Shown here piece by piece: positions 17,546 to 27,435 of a DNA stretch of 64,000 nucleotides. How positions within the stretch are numbered: position 1 is the first letter of the stretch; the number at the start of each line of letters is the position of its first letter. The translations under genes and the position numbers were made by a program. Under the pieces are notes generated by a model, which was not told the DNA's origin, searched no databases, and saw only the letters and a program-made list of their open reading frames with translations. The stretch is from the NCBI GenBank assembly GCA_049366815.1, contig JBMNCO010000217.1:1-64000 (forward strand), read 5' to 3'. This DNA comes from CAYNYM01 sp049366815 (lineage in GTDB: Bacteria > Desulfobacterota > DSM-4660 > Desulfatiglandales > HGW-15).

Positions 17546-17749
17546 TTAACCAACTTTTACAACGTTTTTCGCCGCAGGGCCTCGATTGCCATCCTCAATC
17601 TCAAAGGTTACACGATCACCTTCACTGAGGCTTCTAAATCCGGACATGTTGATGGCTGTATGATGGACAAATACATCACCGCCTTCATCCTTCTGGATAA
17701 AACCAAATCCCTTTTTGTCATTAAACCACTTCACAATTCCTTCTGCCAC
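17546..17749 (-). CDS. Cold-shock protein, CspA family
   Basis: 67-residue single-stranded nucleic acid-binding protein (OB fold), acting as an RNA chaperone. RNP1 is KGFGFIQ and RNP2 is DVFVHHTAI; the start IVKWFNDKKG and the end GPAAKNVVKV are standard. It starts at GTG with AGGAGG before it. A 150-base leader between its promoter and start is usual for cold-shock mRNAs. It has its own terminator, so it is monocistronic. Confidence 0.97.
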   Translation of the reverse strand: MAEGIVKWFNDKKGFGFIQKDEGGDVFVHHTAINMSGFRSLSEGDRVTFEIEDGNRGPAAKNVVKVG

Positions 17750-17897
17750 AGGGTTGACCTCCTTTCACCTCGATTGTTTCAATTGCTCCCAAAATACTGC
17801 TGGTCACCTTATGGCAAAGGAAACGTCCTTGCAAGGCATTCGACCCTCGAAACAACCGGTCCATAGTTGTCCGATGCATTTTACGGAGCGGCATCTA

Positions 17898-17926
17898 AGG
17901 ATGGATCAATTACCGTTATTTGTCAA
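17898..17926 (-). promoter_or_regulatory. Promoter of the cold-shock gene
   Basis: Minus-strand TTGACA (17921-17926) with a weak CATCCT -10 (17898-17903) after 17 bases. Long leader follows. Confidence 0.45.
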
Positions 17927-17992
17927 GGCATAAATCCAATCCTGTAAATTCGCTCTGCAGGAATCTTGATTCATGTTGATCGAACCGTGCAA

Positions 17993-19141
17993 TCACCGGG
18001 GCATATCTTGAATGGCCTCGTGGAGTTCTCGAGCATGATCCTCGAGATGTTTCTTGATGATCTCAGAGTCAACCGGATCATATTGGCGATAGGGCAGCAT
18101 CAGGGAATGGAGTCGATTCCTGAGCGTCACCTCGTCCAATGAACGGAGGAGTCTGATCAAACCATCGATCTTTCCTGCGTGATAGTCGTCCTCGGCCTCT
18201 TTTAAATACAGGGCCTCGAAAAAGCCATCCAATACAGCCGGCAGAATAAAGGCCGGAGCCCATACCGGCTCCCCCATGCCCTCCAATTTGTCGAGCCGCA
18301 TCTTGACGGTCATGTTCAGGAAAAAAAGAGTGATGGCCGTCAAGGGATCGATCCAGCCGCCGGTATCGGAAGATACAGCAGGATCATACCCCCGCACGGT
18401 GACGAGCCGGACATCGATCCCCTTCTCTCCGGTCCTGACCACAAAATCACCGGCGCCGTGATGCCAGGGAAAGATATGTTGAAAGGTTTCCGTATCATAG
18501 TACAGGGTGAGAATTTTTGTGGCCTGTCTGATTGTCTCAAAGGTCTCACGCACGGTGCCGCGACGATAACCCTGTTCCAGATCCCAAATGACAATACCCT
18601 CTTCGTCGGCGTCGTCGCCCGAGAAGTGCCATTCATGATAACCCTCGAACCACTCGGAAAGTATCATGACAAAGGTCTCACTCGCTTCCCCCTTTTCAAT
18701 CAGTATAACGTCCTTGAAATAGGGCTCAGGGAGAAAAGGAAGTTGAAATCGATGATCCAGTTCTTTGAGGATTTCGAACTCATGAGCGAGGCAGGTCTTT
18801 GCCATTGAGGACAGGGCCGCACTCACGGCGAACTTGGCATGATGCCCGCAGCTCAGTACCTCTGCACTGGCCATTTGGTAAAGTGATCCGTATTTTTCAT
18901 ATCGGATCAGGATTTGGTCGATCTCCTGGGGGTTGACAGCCCTGTCCCACAATCGGGTCAAAAGACCGCTCAGATCATGGGCCCCATCTCTTAGGACAAA
19001 ATTTTCAACAGCCTGAAAGAAATCCCCGAGAGTCAGGAAGGGATGGGTTTCGAGGGGACTGGAAAAAAAGGGCCTTGTCAGGGTCTCCTCCTTCACGGGC
19101 ACATCCCCTTGGGCTGATGCAAAAAGATAGGATATATTCAT
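17993..19141 (-). CDS. Hypothetical protein, 382 aa
   Basis: No family recognised with confidence. The protein is soluble, acidic, and rich in Trp and His. It has a central block SCGHHAKFAVSAALSS (residues ~98-113), FEILKELDHRFQLPFLPEPYF, then WFEGYHEWHF and FPWHHGAGDFVVR (near 235). The order of a Lys-containing strand, a Glu helix, a hinge-like segment and an HHGAGDF loop faintly recalls a protein-kinase/aminoglycoside-kinase fold, but the catalytic HxD is not clear. It opens with ATG at 19141 and a weak ribosome site. Single gene between cspA and groEL. Confidence 0.6.
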   Translation of the reverse strand: MNISYLFASAQGDVPVKEETLTRPFFSSPLETHPFLTLGDFFQAVENFVLRDGAHDLSGLLTRLWDRAVNPQEIDQILIRYEKYGSLYQMASAEVLSCGHHAKFAVSAALSSMAKTCLAHEFEILKELDHRFQLPFLPEPYFKDVILIEKGEASETFVMILSEWFEGYHEWHFSGDDADEEGIVIWDLEQGYRRGTVRETFETIRQATKILTLYYDTETFQHIFPWHHGAGDFVVRTGEKGIDVRLVTVRGYDPAVSSDTGGWIDPLTAITLFFLNMTVKMRLDKLEGMGEPVWAPAFILPAVLDGFFEALYLKEAEDDYHAGKIDGLIRLLRSLDEVTLRNRLHSLMLPYRQYDPVDSEIIKKHLEDHARELHEAIQDMPR

Positions 19142-19270
19142 AAGTTATTCCGGTTCTCATGAGAGGGCGTAGCACCCTCTCATATAAAATTATGTGTGCT
19201 TTGGAGCAGGAGTGTAGGGGAGAGGATTCTAAGGGTCAAGAAAAAACACTCGACAAATCGGCGGAATAGG

Positions 19271-19304
19271 CAGCCCCGGGCGGGAAGGATCCCGTCCGGG
19301 GCTG
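19271..19304. terminator. Strong hairpin after groEL
   Basis: Fifteen-pair stem (CAGCCCCGGGCGGGA with TCCCGTCCGGGGCTG, one G-T wobble) around an AGGA loop, 16 bases beyond the groEL stop. No T-run follows, so it may protect the 3' end instead of terminating by itself. Confidence 0.55.
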
Positions 19305-19319
19305 ATTGACGGCGGATGA

Positions 19320-20942
<1,623 letters not shown>

Positions 20943-20963
20943 AATTCAATCCCTCCTCATTCC

Positions 20964-21251
20964 CTAATCCATGATGGCGAGGATGTCGTCCTCTCGCATG
21001 ATAATATGTTCTACACCGTCGATCTTGACCTCGCTGCCGGCATATTTTCCAAAAAGCACACGGTCGTTTTCTTTCACTTCCAAAGGGATGCGCTCGCCGT
21101 TCTCATTCAGTTTTCCGGGGCCTACGGCGACGACTTTGCCTTCCTGCGGCTTCTCCTTGGCCGTATCGGGAATGATGATACCCCCGACTGTCTTTTCCCC
21201 TTCCTCGATTCGGAGCACCAGTACCCTGTCATTCAATGGTTTTAACTTCAT
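20964..21251 (-). CDS. groS: Co-chaperonin GroES (Hsp10)
   Basis: 95 aa heptameric lid for GroEL. Begins KLKPLNDRVLV, has the mobile loop EEGEKTVGGIIIPDTAKEK and ends EDDILAIMD, all typical. AGGAGG precedes the ATG. First gene of groSL. No CIRCE element (TTAGCACTC-N9-GAGTGCTAA) was found upstream, so HrcA control is not indicated here. Confidence 0.98.
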   Translation of the reverse strand: MKLKPLNDRVLVLRIEEGEKTVGGIIIPDTAKEKPQEGKVVAVGPGKLNENGERIPLEVKENDRVLFGKYAGSEVKIDGVEHIIMREDDILAIMD

Positions 21252-21386
21252 CCTTTAAAACCTCCTTAAAGAAATTATTAGTTGACGACATCCGATCAAT
21301 TGTCCTGCCTGTGTCGATATTGAAACAACCCTCCGGGCTTTGTATAAATATTTGATTTGACTGTTTTATATAAAATTTTGAAGAAA

Positions 21387-21414
21387 AATTTAAGCACAAA
21401 TTCTCACTTGTCAA
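21387..21414 (-). promoter_or_regulatory. Promoter of groSL
   Basis: Minus-strand TTGACA (21409-21414) and TAAATT (21387-21392), 16 bases apart, in A+T-rich DNA. The leader is about 130 bases. It could also be read by a heat-shock sigma factor because CTTGACA resembles the CTTGAA -35. Confidence 0.5.
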
Positions 21415-21474
21415 GATGCCGTCCGAAAAATATTCCTTCCCGTTATTTCGGTCCGGAGACCGTTAGGCGTTGGG

Positions 21475-21847
21475 GTAACTACTCAGCTAGATAGGCTGTA
21501 GGCATTTAGGCTGTGAGGTGTCGCAGGAAGGGAACATGCGCGATCATAGGAAACTCAGAGCGTTTGAATCGGCAGATGAAGTGGACCTTCTGATCCATCG
21601 TGAGAGTCAGGCCGAGCATATCCGATCTCTTGAAACCGCGTTTGGCTCCTAAAGGGAGATGCACGACCAGCTTGGCCTGTCAAAGTGCCTGGGGTATTCT
21701 TATGAACGTGAAATTTCTACCTGTGAATCAAAATTTGTGGAAGCCGAGGAGGGGTTTCGGACGCCCTGCTTCGATCAATGCGTGGATAGCGAAGGTTTTG
21801 GAAACTCATAGCCTTCAGCCTACAGCCTAACCAACCTGAACAGTTAC
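21475..21847. mobile_element. 373-bp segment bounded by 28-bp inverted repeats
   Basis: The left end GTAACTACTCAGCTAG... (21475-21502) and the reverse complement of the right end (21819-21847) agree at about 22 of 28 positions, both ending AGGCTGTAGG. It encloses the broken four-helix-bundle gene and nothing else. Genes of this family often sit between AGGCTGTAGG-like repeats in delta-proteobacterial genomes, from general knowledge. Whether it moved as a unit is inference. Confidence 0.6.
21536..21811 (+). pseudogene. Broken four-helix bundle protein gene (23S rRNA intervening-sequence family)
   Basis: The frame begins ATG with the family N-terminus MRDHRKLRAFESADEV, then jumps to RESQAEHIRSLETAFGS, a later part of the family, so about 35 residues in the middle are missing. 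TAA follows at codon 39 (21650-21652), and the same frame continues as REMHDQLGLSKCLGYSYERE to a TAG at 21811, again like the family (LREL...LGYL). So there is one internal deletion and one nonsense codon. Intact members are about 115-125 aa; role unclear. Confidence 0.72.
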
Positions 21848-21917
21848 GAATTGTGGGATAGCCGACCAGGCGGCGGGCCCTCTTTTTTTGATGGTGAGGT
21901 GCCGGGGAAAGGAGCGC

Positions 21918-21963
21918 AGTCACTCAAAAACACCCCTGAGAAGCGGGGTGTTTTTGAGTGACT
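21918..21963. terminator. Long perfect hairpin (19-bp arms)
   Basis: AGTCACTCAAAAACACCCC (21918-21936) pairs perfectly with the complementary arm at 21945-21963 around an 8-base loop. It lies between the decayed element and the response-regulator gene. Five T are in one arm, so it could act as a terminator in either direction, but perfect 19-bp arms are unusual for that. Confidence 0.55.
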
Positions 21964-22128
21964 CAGGATTGTAAAAAGGGGCCACAGGACTTGATATTTA
22001 AGTTGTTCCTGTAGTGCAGTGGATTGGGGCATTAGACATGACACGGATCAGGCAAGAAAACGGCCGGAGGCCCCCATGGCCTCAAGGCACCCTGTGCACA
22101 CCTGATGCCGGTCTGATCAGAAGACTGA

Positions 22129-22623
22129 TCAGGGATTTTCTTTGAAAGTCGATACGAATTCCTTAAAGAACCTGTCTCTTTCTCTCCAATCCGGGCCAAA
22201 ATATCTGTTAAAGTGATTGCCCAATCGATCGAAGAGTTTCTTCCACACCGGCTTGCCCGCGCCCAGAACCACATCTTCAAGAAAGGTTGACAGCTCCGGA
22301 ATCTTATCCTTTGGCAGGAAGGAGACGGCACCGAGTCTGATGGATTTTTTCAGTGCCTCAGGCGTCAGGGCATGTGCAGTCAACATGACAGTCGGGAATC
22401 CCCTGTCAACTGAATTCTGAAGGAGTTCAAATCCGTTGACACCCATAATATCCAGGATAACGATGTCGTAAGTATATCCCGTGAGATACTGGATGGCCGT
22501 TTCATAATCCTGCGCCTTGTCCACAATGCACATATCCAGCTCTTCTTCCACGACATTCAGGATATCCGGCTCATCGTCCACGACCAGAACACTCTTGTCT
22601 TTCAGTAGACTCTCTGAACTCAT
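22129..22623 (-). CDS. Response regulator with receiver domain and short C-terminal extension
   Basis: 164 aa. Receiver domain residues ~10-125: acidic pocket VVDDEPD, phospho-acceptor Asp in VILDIMG, Thr in VMLTAHA and Lys in FLPKDK. The ~40-residue tail (WKKLFDRLGNHFNRYFGPDW) has no DNA-binding motif; it is aromatic and helical. Probably a signalling relay for a kinase encoded elsewhere. ATG has GGGGGC. Monocistronic with its own promoter. Confidence 0.88.
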   Translation of the reverse strand: MSSESLLKDKSVLVVDDEPDILNVVEEELDMCIVDKAQDYETAIQYLTGYTYDIVILDIMGVNGFELLQNSVDRGFPTVMLTAHALTPEALKKSIRLGAVSFLPKDKIPELSTFLEDVVLGAGKPVWKKLFDRLGNHFNRYFGPDWRERDRFFKEFVSTFKENP

Positions 22624-22670
22624 CGATTCTCTTGCCCCCTTTCTTTCATTGTTGATAAAAAAACAAATTA

Positions 22671-22699
22671 TCTATATCAAAATCCAAGTCCAAAATCAA
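22671..22699 (-). promoter_or_regulatory. Promoter of the response regulator
   Basis: Minus-strand TTGATT (22694-22699) and TATAGA (22671-22676), 17 bases apart, in an A+T-rich tract. Confidence 0.5.
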
Positions 22700-22916
22700 A
22701 ATAAATCGAGATGCCTTATTAAAAACAAAGAAAAACCGAATAACTTATAGAATTCCAAATTCTGCCTGACGCAGCAGCCGAAGGAAACAGGATAGGGACC
22801 CGACCGGGCTGAATCCCCTGGAGACAGCAATGAGAGTTCAGAGAACCTAGAGAACCTATTGAATCAGCTTAAGGGGAGTTTTGATGGCAGGCCGTCCACC
22901 TGTGGTCCCCGTTCTG

Positions 22917-25900
22917 TTATGGCATGGTTTCATCTTCTTCCGGAGAGGTTCCTGTAATGCGGTAGTAGGGGGCCCAGTATGCCCGATGGACCCATCTGGC
23001 GCTGCGCCCAAGGGCACGACTGGAGGTGTGGACCAGGGAGTAGAGGGTTGGAACCACCACAAGGGTCAGGACCGTGGCCAAGGCCAGTCCGAAGATAACG
23101 GCACTGGCCATGGATCTCCACCACTGGGTGGATTCACTCACCCAGGCGATCTCCATGACATGGAAGTCGTAAGCGATTCCGGTAATCATGGGCAGCAATC
23201 CGAGGATTGTGGTCACCGCCGTCAGGATCACGGGCCTGAGGCGGGTGCATCCGGCCGCAACGATGGCCTCGCGGAAGTCCATACCCCGATCACGGAGACG
23301 GTTCGTGTAGTCGATGAGCACGATGGCGTTGTTCACCACAACGCCCGCAAGAGAGATGACCCCTACACCCGACATGATAATCCCGAAGGGCAGCTCCATC
23401 ACGGAGAGACCCAGAAAGACACCCCCGAGGGAGAGCAGGACCGAGGTCATGATGATCAGGGGTTGGGACACCGAGTTGAACTGTGTGACAAGGATGATCA
23501 TGATCAGGAAAACGGCCGCAAGGAATGCCTTGGACAAAAAGGCCTGGGCCTTCTGCTGCTCCTCGAATTCACCCGTAAAGCGGATCTTGTACCCCGGGGG
23601 CAGTTGGAAATCCGCAAGCAGTTTTTCGGCCTCCGCCCGGACCTTGGGACCAGGAACATGTTTTTCATCCACATCGGCCTTGACCGTTACGACCCGTTCG
23701 TGGTTGATCCGGTTGACCTGTCCCAGTCCCCCCGTGACCTCGAACTTGGCCACCGTGCTCAGGGGGACCAGGCCCTTTTCGGTGGGAATCAAAAGTTCCC
23801 TGAGGATATCGGTCCGTTTTCTTTCGGATTCAGGCAGTTGGACGGTAATGTCGTAGTCCTCGTCCGCCTCCCTGTAGGTGGAGACCTTGATGCCGTTGAA
23901 GGCGACCTTGAGCGCGAATCCGATGGCCTCTGTGGACAGCCCAAGGAGGGCCGCCTTTTGCCGGTCCACCCGAACCTGCACCGTCGGCGATCCGGCGTCG
24001 TAGTCGTCACGGATATCCTGCACAAAGGGCATTTTTTCCAGGATCTTTACGATCTCGCCGGCGATTCGGCCCAGGACCTGGAAGTTGCTGCCCACGATCT
24101 CAATGTTAATGGGAGCGCCCGTGGGCGGTCCCTCCTCCTGTTTGGAGATGGAAATCTTGCCGCCGGGGATATGGCTGATGCGCCTGCGGATTTCAAGAAT
24201 GGTATCGGATGTGGGTTCGACCCGGTCCTCCAGGTCGTAAAACTGGAGCCCCAGGTGATTGGGTGCATTGTCTTCAAACACGGACTTGCCTCCCATGACC
24301 GCCACGGTCCGGGAGTAGATGTGCTTGATGTTGGCCATGTCAGTCAGGCCCGAAACCTCTTGTCCCCGCCGCAGGGTGTGGATCTTTTTGTCGGCGTTTT
24401 GGTAGTAGCAGACGGCCGGATCCACATCGGGTGAGGCGAGGGCATTGTCCCCTTCACAGAGGGCCGACTCCAACTGCCGGGCGATCCTGTCCGAGTACTC
24501 CAGCTGCGCCCCTTCCGGCATGTCCAGATTGATATAGATGTTGTGGGGGTCTACGTCAGGGAAGAACTCAACGGGTTTTTCAATCCCGACCCGCTCGAGC
24601 CAGACCGTCACCATGGCCACCAGGGCCAGGAGAGAAATGAGAAGGACGGCCAGGCGGTGGTTGAGGGCGCCATGGAGCAGGAACCGATAGGCTTTGAGAA
24701 TGGGGCCCCGGACTGTGATGGGTGTCTCCCCGGCCTTCCGGATCTCCTCCGGGTCGATTTTGGCCCTGGAGGACGGATGACCATAGGGCAGGCGCAGGAA
24801 AAAGGCCGCCAGGGCGGGATTGATGACCAGGGCCACGAAAAGCGAGGAGGAGAGGGTGATAATGAGTGTCTTAGGAAGGTAGGACATGAATTCGCCCATA
24901 ATTCCCGGCCAGAACATCAGTGGGAAAAAGGCCGCAATGGTGGTCACGGTGGAGGCAATCACGGGCTGGGCCACCTCGCCGGTGGCCCGCATGGCGGCCT
25001 GGATGCGTGGCACCCCCTGTTCCATGTAGCGGAAGATATTTTCTACGATCACAATGGCATTGTCCACCAGCATCCCCAGGGCGAGGGTCAGGGAAAAGAG
25101 GACCACCATATTGAGGGTAATCCCAAAGGCCTTGAGAATCGTGAAAGAGAGGAGCATCGAAAAGGGGATGGCTACGCTGACCAATATGGCGTTGCGGATG
25201 CCCATGGCAAAGAAGAGGACCACGATCACCAGAATGAGCCCGGTTATAATGTTGTTTTCCAGGTCCGCTACCATGATTCGGATGTCACTGGCATTGTCCA
25301 TGAGCTTGGTGATCTTTGTGCCGGCGGGCCAGGTATGGCGCATTTTCTCGATGATCCGGTCGATCTCATCGGTAATCCTCAGGACATTTTCTCCGGCCCG
25401 TTTTTTGACCTGGATGTTGACCGACTCATAGCCGTTCAGCCGTGCCCGGCTCTCCTGGTCCTTGAATCCGTCCATAACCCTGGCCACGTCCTTGAGGTAG
25501 ACAGGACGACCATTATGAAGGCCCACGACCAGCCCGTAGATCTCATCGGGGTTTCTGAACTCCCCGGGAACCCGGAGCTGAAACCGTCCGTCCCCCATGC
25601 GTATGGCCCCGCCCGAGACGTTCAGATTTTCGGCTGATATGACCTTTTGCAGGCCCGTGATGGAAAGCCCGTAATAGGACAGTTTGGCCGGGTAAGGCTC
25701 GACCCGGATCTCCCGCTCAAGGCCCCCGGTTACTTCGGCCTCCAAGACACCGGGGATCGATTCAAACTCATCCTGGAGGTCCTCGGCGATCTCTTTGAGC
25801 CGCACGAGGCCGGAGTTCCCCGAAAGGGAGAAGACCACGATGGGGAGCTCCGAGATGTTGATCTCATTCACCTCCGGGTCATCTTCCAGGTCCGCCGGCA

Positions 25901-26255
25901 GTTCGGACTTGGCCAGATCCACCTTGTCCTTGGCCTTTGGAAGGACTTCATCGATGTCGGTCCCGGCGACGAATTCGATGACAATGGAACTCATCCCCTC
26001 GGTGCTGGAGGATTTAATGCTCTTGACGGCCTCGAGGCCTTTCAGTTTCTTTTCGATGGGGATGGTTATGGTCTGCTCGATGTCTTCAGGGGCCACGCCG
26101 GGGTAACTGGTCATCACAAAGACATAGGGAATGGTGATATCGGGGGCCGCTTCCCTGGGGAGAGACCCGTAGGAAACCAGGCCGAAAACGGCAATCACGA
26201 CGGCCAGGACCAGGACGCTGATCCGTTTTCTAACCGCGGTATCCGAGACGATCAT
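22917..26255 (-). CDS. RND-family efflux transporter, inner-membrane pump (AcrB/MexB type)
   Basis: Proton-driven exporter of 1112 aa with the RND plan: an N-terminal helix (ISVLVLAVVIAVFGLVSYG), a large periplasmic loop starting TSYPGVAPEDIE, a six-helix block with LALGMLVDNAIVIVENIF (the proton-relay aspartate next to Asn instead of the AcrB Asp-Asp pair), a second periplasmic loop and the second block with GVVVNNAIVLIDY. Pores of this group export drugs, solvents or lipids; the substrate is not known. Its ATG overlaps the adaptor stop by four bases. No outer-membrane TolC-like gene is nearby. Confidence 0.92.
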   Translation of the reverse strand: MIVSDTAVRKRISVLVLAVVIAVFGLVSYGSLPREAAPDITIPYVFVMTSYPGVAPEDIEQTITIPIEKKLKGLEAVKSIKSSSTEGMSSIVIEFVAGTDIDEVLPKAKDKVDLAKSELPADLEDDPEVNEINISELPIVVFSLSGNSGLVRLKEIAEDLQDEFESIPGVLEAEVTGGLEREIRVEPYPAKLSYYGLSITGLQKVISAENLNVSGGAIRMGDGRFQLRVPGEFRNPDEIYGLVVGLHNGRPVYLKDVARVMDGFKDQESRARLNGYESVNIQVKKRAGENVLRITDEIDRIIEKMRHTWPAGTKITKLMDNASDIRIMVADLENNIITGLILVIVVLFFAMGIRNAILVSVAIPFSMLLSFTILKAFGITLNMVVLFSLTLALGMLVDNAIVIVENIFRYMEQGVPRIQAAMRATGEVAQPVIASTVTTIAAFFPLMFWPGIMGEFMSYLPKTLIITLSSSLFVALVINPALAAFFLRLPYGHPSSRAKIDPEEIRKAGETPITVRGPILKAYRFLLHGALNHRLAVLLISLLALVAMVTVWLERVGIEKPVEFFPDVDPHNIYINLDMPEGAQLEYSDRIARQLESALCEGDNALASPDVDPAVCYYQNADKKIHTLRRGQEVSGLTDMANIKHIYSRTVAVMGGKSVFEDNAPNHLGLQFYDLEDRVEPTSDTILEIRRRISHIPGGKISISKQEEGPPTGAPINIEIVGSNFQVLGRIAGEIVKILEKMPFVQDIRDDYDAGSPTVQVRVDRQKAALLGLSTEAIGFALKVAFNGIKVSTYREADEDYDITVQLPESERKRTDILRELLIPTEKGLVPLSTVAKFEVTGGLGQVNRINHERVVTVKADVDEKHVPGPKVRAEAEKLLADFQLPPGYKIRFTGEFEEQQKAQAFLSKAFLAAVFLIMIILVTQFNSVSQPLIIMTSVLLSLGGVFLGLSVMELPFGIIMSGVGVISLAGVVVNNAIVLIDYTNRLRDRGMDFREAIVAAGCTRLRPVILTAVTTILGLLPMITGIAYDFHVMEIAWVSESTQWWRSMASAVIFGLALATVLTLVVVPTLYSLVHTSSRALGRSARWVHRAYWAPYYRITGTSPEEDETMP

Positions 26256-27391
26256 GGCTTCAGGATCTCCCTGGGATCACGAACATTTTTGATGACCTCG
26301 AGCGCCTGACCGTCCTCGACCTGCCGGTGCCCGACCACGATGACCCTGTCCCCCGGCGAAAGACCGGATGTGATCTGGACTTCCCAGTCGGCCAGGACCC
26401 CCAGCGCTACCGGTCTCTTTTCAGCTCGACCGTTGTTATCCACAAAAACGAAGCGTTCCTCTCCCTGGGTAATGACGGAATAGAGGGGAAGGATCAGGGC
26501 ATGATCGATGACCTTCCTGACCAGTTCGACTCTGGCGAACATACCCGGCAGAATCCGTTTCTCCGGGTTGGAAACCTCGAGTTCCAGATCATAGAGCCGG
26601 GCCAGGCTCCTGGGCTTGCTGGCCAAAAACACCTTTTTCCCCTTGACCTTGAGGTCGTCCAGGGCCTCAATGATCACGTCCGCCTCCTGCAGATCAAAGA
26701 TGGCGGCCACGTCGCTTTCCGGCACGCCCACCGTCACCTTGACCCGGTCGATCCGGAGAATCTGGGCCACTGGATCCCCAATCGCGACAAAGTTTCCCTT
26801 TTCCACCTTGAGTTCGTTGAGCCTGCATGAGATGGGGGCCTTGATCCGGGCACGGCTCAGGGCCACAGTGGCCTCTTCGAGTTGGGCCTTCAGATCCTTG
26901 AGCTGGGCCTCAATGCTGTCCAGCTTGGATTTGGAGGTTGCATGGCTTTCTGCAAGGGCCGCGTTGCGCTCGTATTCGAGCTTGGCGAGGCGGTAATTGG
27001 CCCTGATTCGGTCAAGGCGGCTCCGATAGTCCCGGTCGTCCAGCTCCATCAGGACCTCTCCCTTGGTCACCTTCCGGCCCTCTTCAGCCAGGATGCGCAC
27101 CACCTGGCCCGAGAGCTCGGCCTTGACAACGACCTCCTCGGCAGCCTCCACTTCGGCCGGCAGGTTGATTCTGTCCTCCACCCTCAGGGGCTGAAGGGTC
27201 AGGGTGATAACCTTGACCGGGGGAATCTCCTTCTTCATGGCGGCCTTTTTGGCCTCCTCCAGCCGTGCCTTTTCTTCACCGGCCCTGAAAAACATGATTC
27301 CGACAAAAACTCCGAGGCAGATCACGAAGATCCAGGGTGCAGCCCCCCACACAAATCGCAATCCCTTCCCCTTGAAATTCGATTCTTTCAT
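26252..27391 (-). CDS. RND efflux periplasmic adaptor (membrane fusion protein, HlyD/AcrA type)
   Basis: Links the pump to an outer-membrane channel. 379 aa: one N-terminal membrane anchor (APWIFVICLGVFVGIMFF), a lipoyl half-motif VVKAELSGQVVRILAEEG, a coiled-coil hairpin (residues ~125-205), the second lipoyl half APISCRLNELKVEKGNFV and a beta-barrel ending PGMFARVELV. First gene of a two-gene operon with the pump. The coupling overlap is ATGA. Confidence 0.92.
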   Translation of the reverse strand: MKESNFKGKGLRFVWGAAPWIFVICLGVFVGIMFFRAGEEKARLEEAKKAAMKKEIPPVKVITLTLQPLRVEDRINLPAEVEAAEEVVVKAELSGQVVRILAEEGRKVTKGEVLMELDDRDYRSRLDRIRANYRLAKLEYERNAALAESHATSKSKLDSIEAQLKDLKAQLEEATVALSRARIKAPISCRLNELKVEKGNFVAIGDPVAQILRIDRVKVTVGVPESDVAAIFDLQEADVIIEALDDLKVKGKKVFLASKPRSLARLYDLELEVSNPEKRILPGMFARVELVRKVIDHALILPLYSVITQGEERFVFVDNNGRAEKRPVALGVLADWEVQITSGLSPGDRVIVVGHRQVEDGQALEVIKNVRDPREILKP

Positions 27392-27435
27392 GTGCCTTTT
27401 ATCCTTCGTGGATGATTGGAGTCCTTATCCTCGTC

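Noticed and set aside
21252..21474. CIRCE operator before groESL
   Set aside because: No TTAGCACTC...GAGTGCTAA inverted repeat could be found.
22881..25637. Long plus-strand frames (517 and 364 codons) opposite the RND pump
   Set aside because: Low-complexity, His/Gly/Asp-rich translations typical of antisense shadows.
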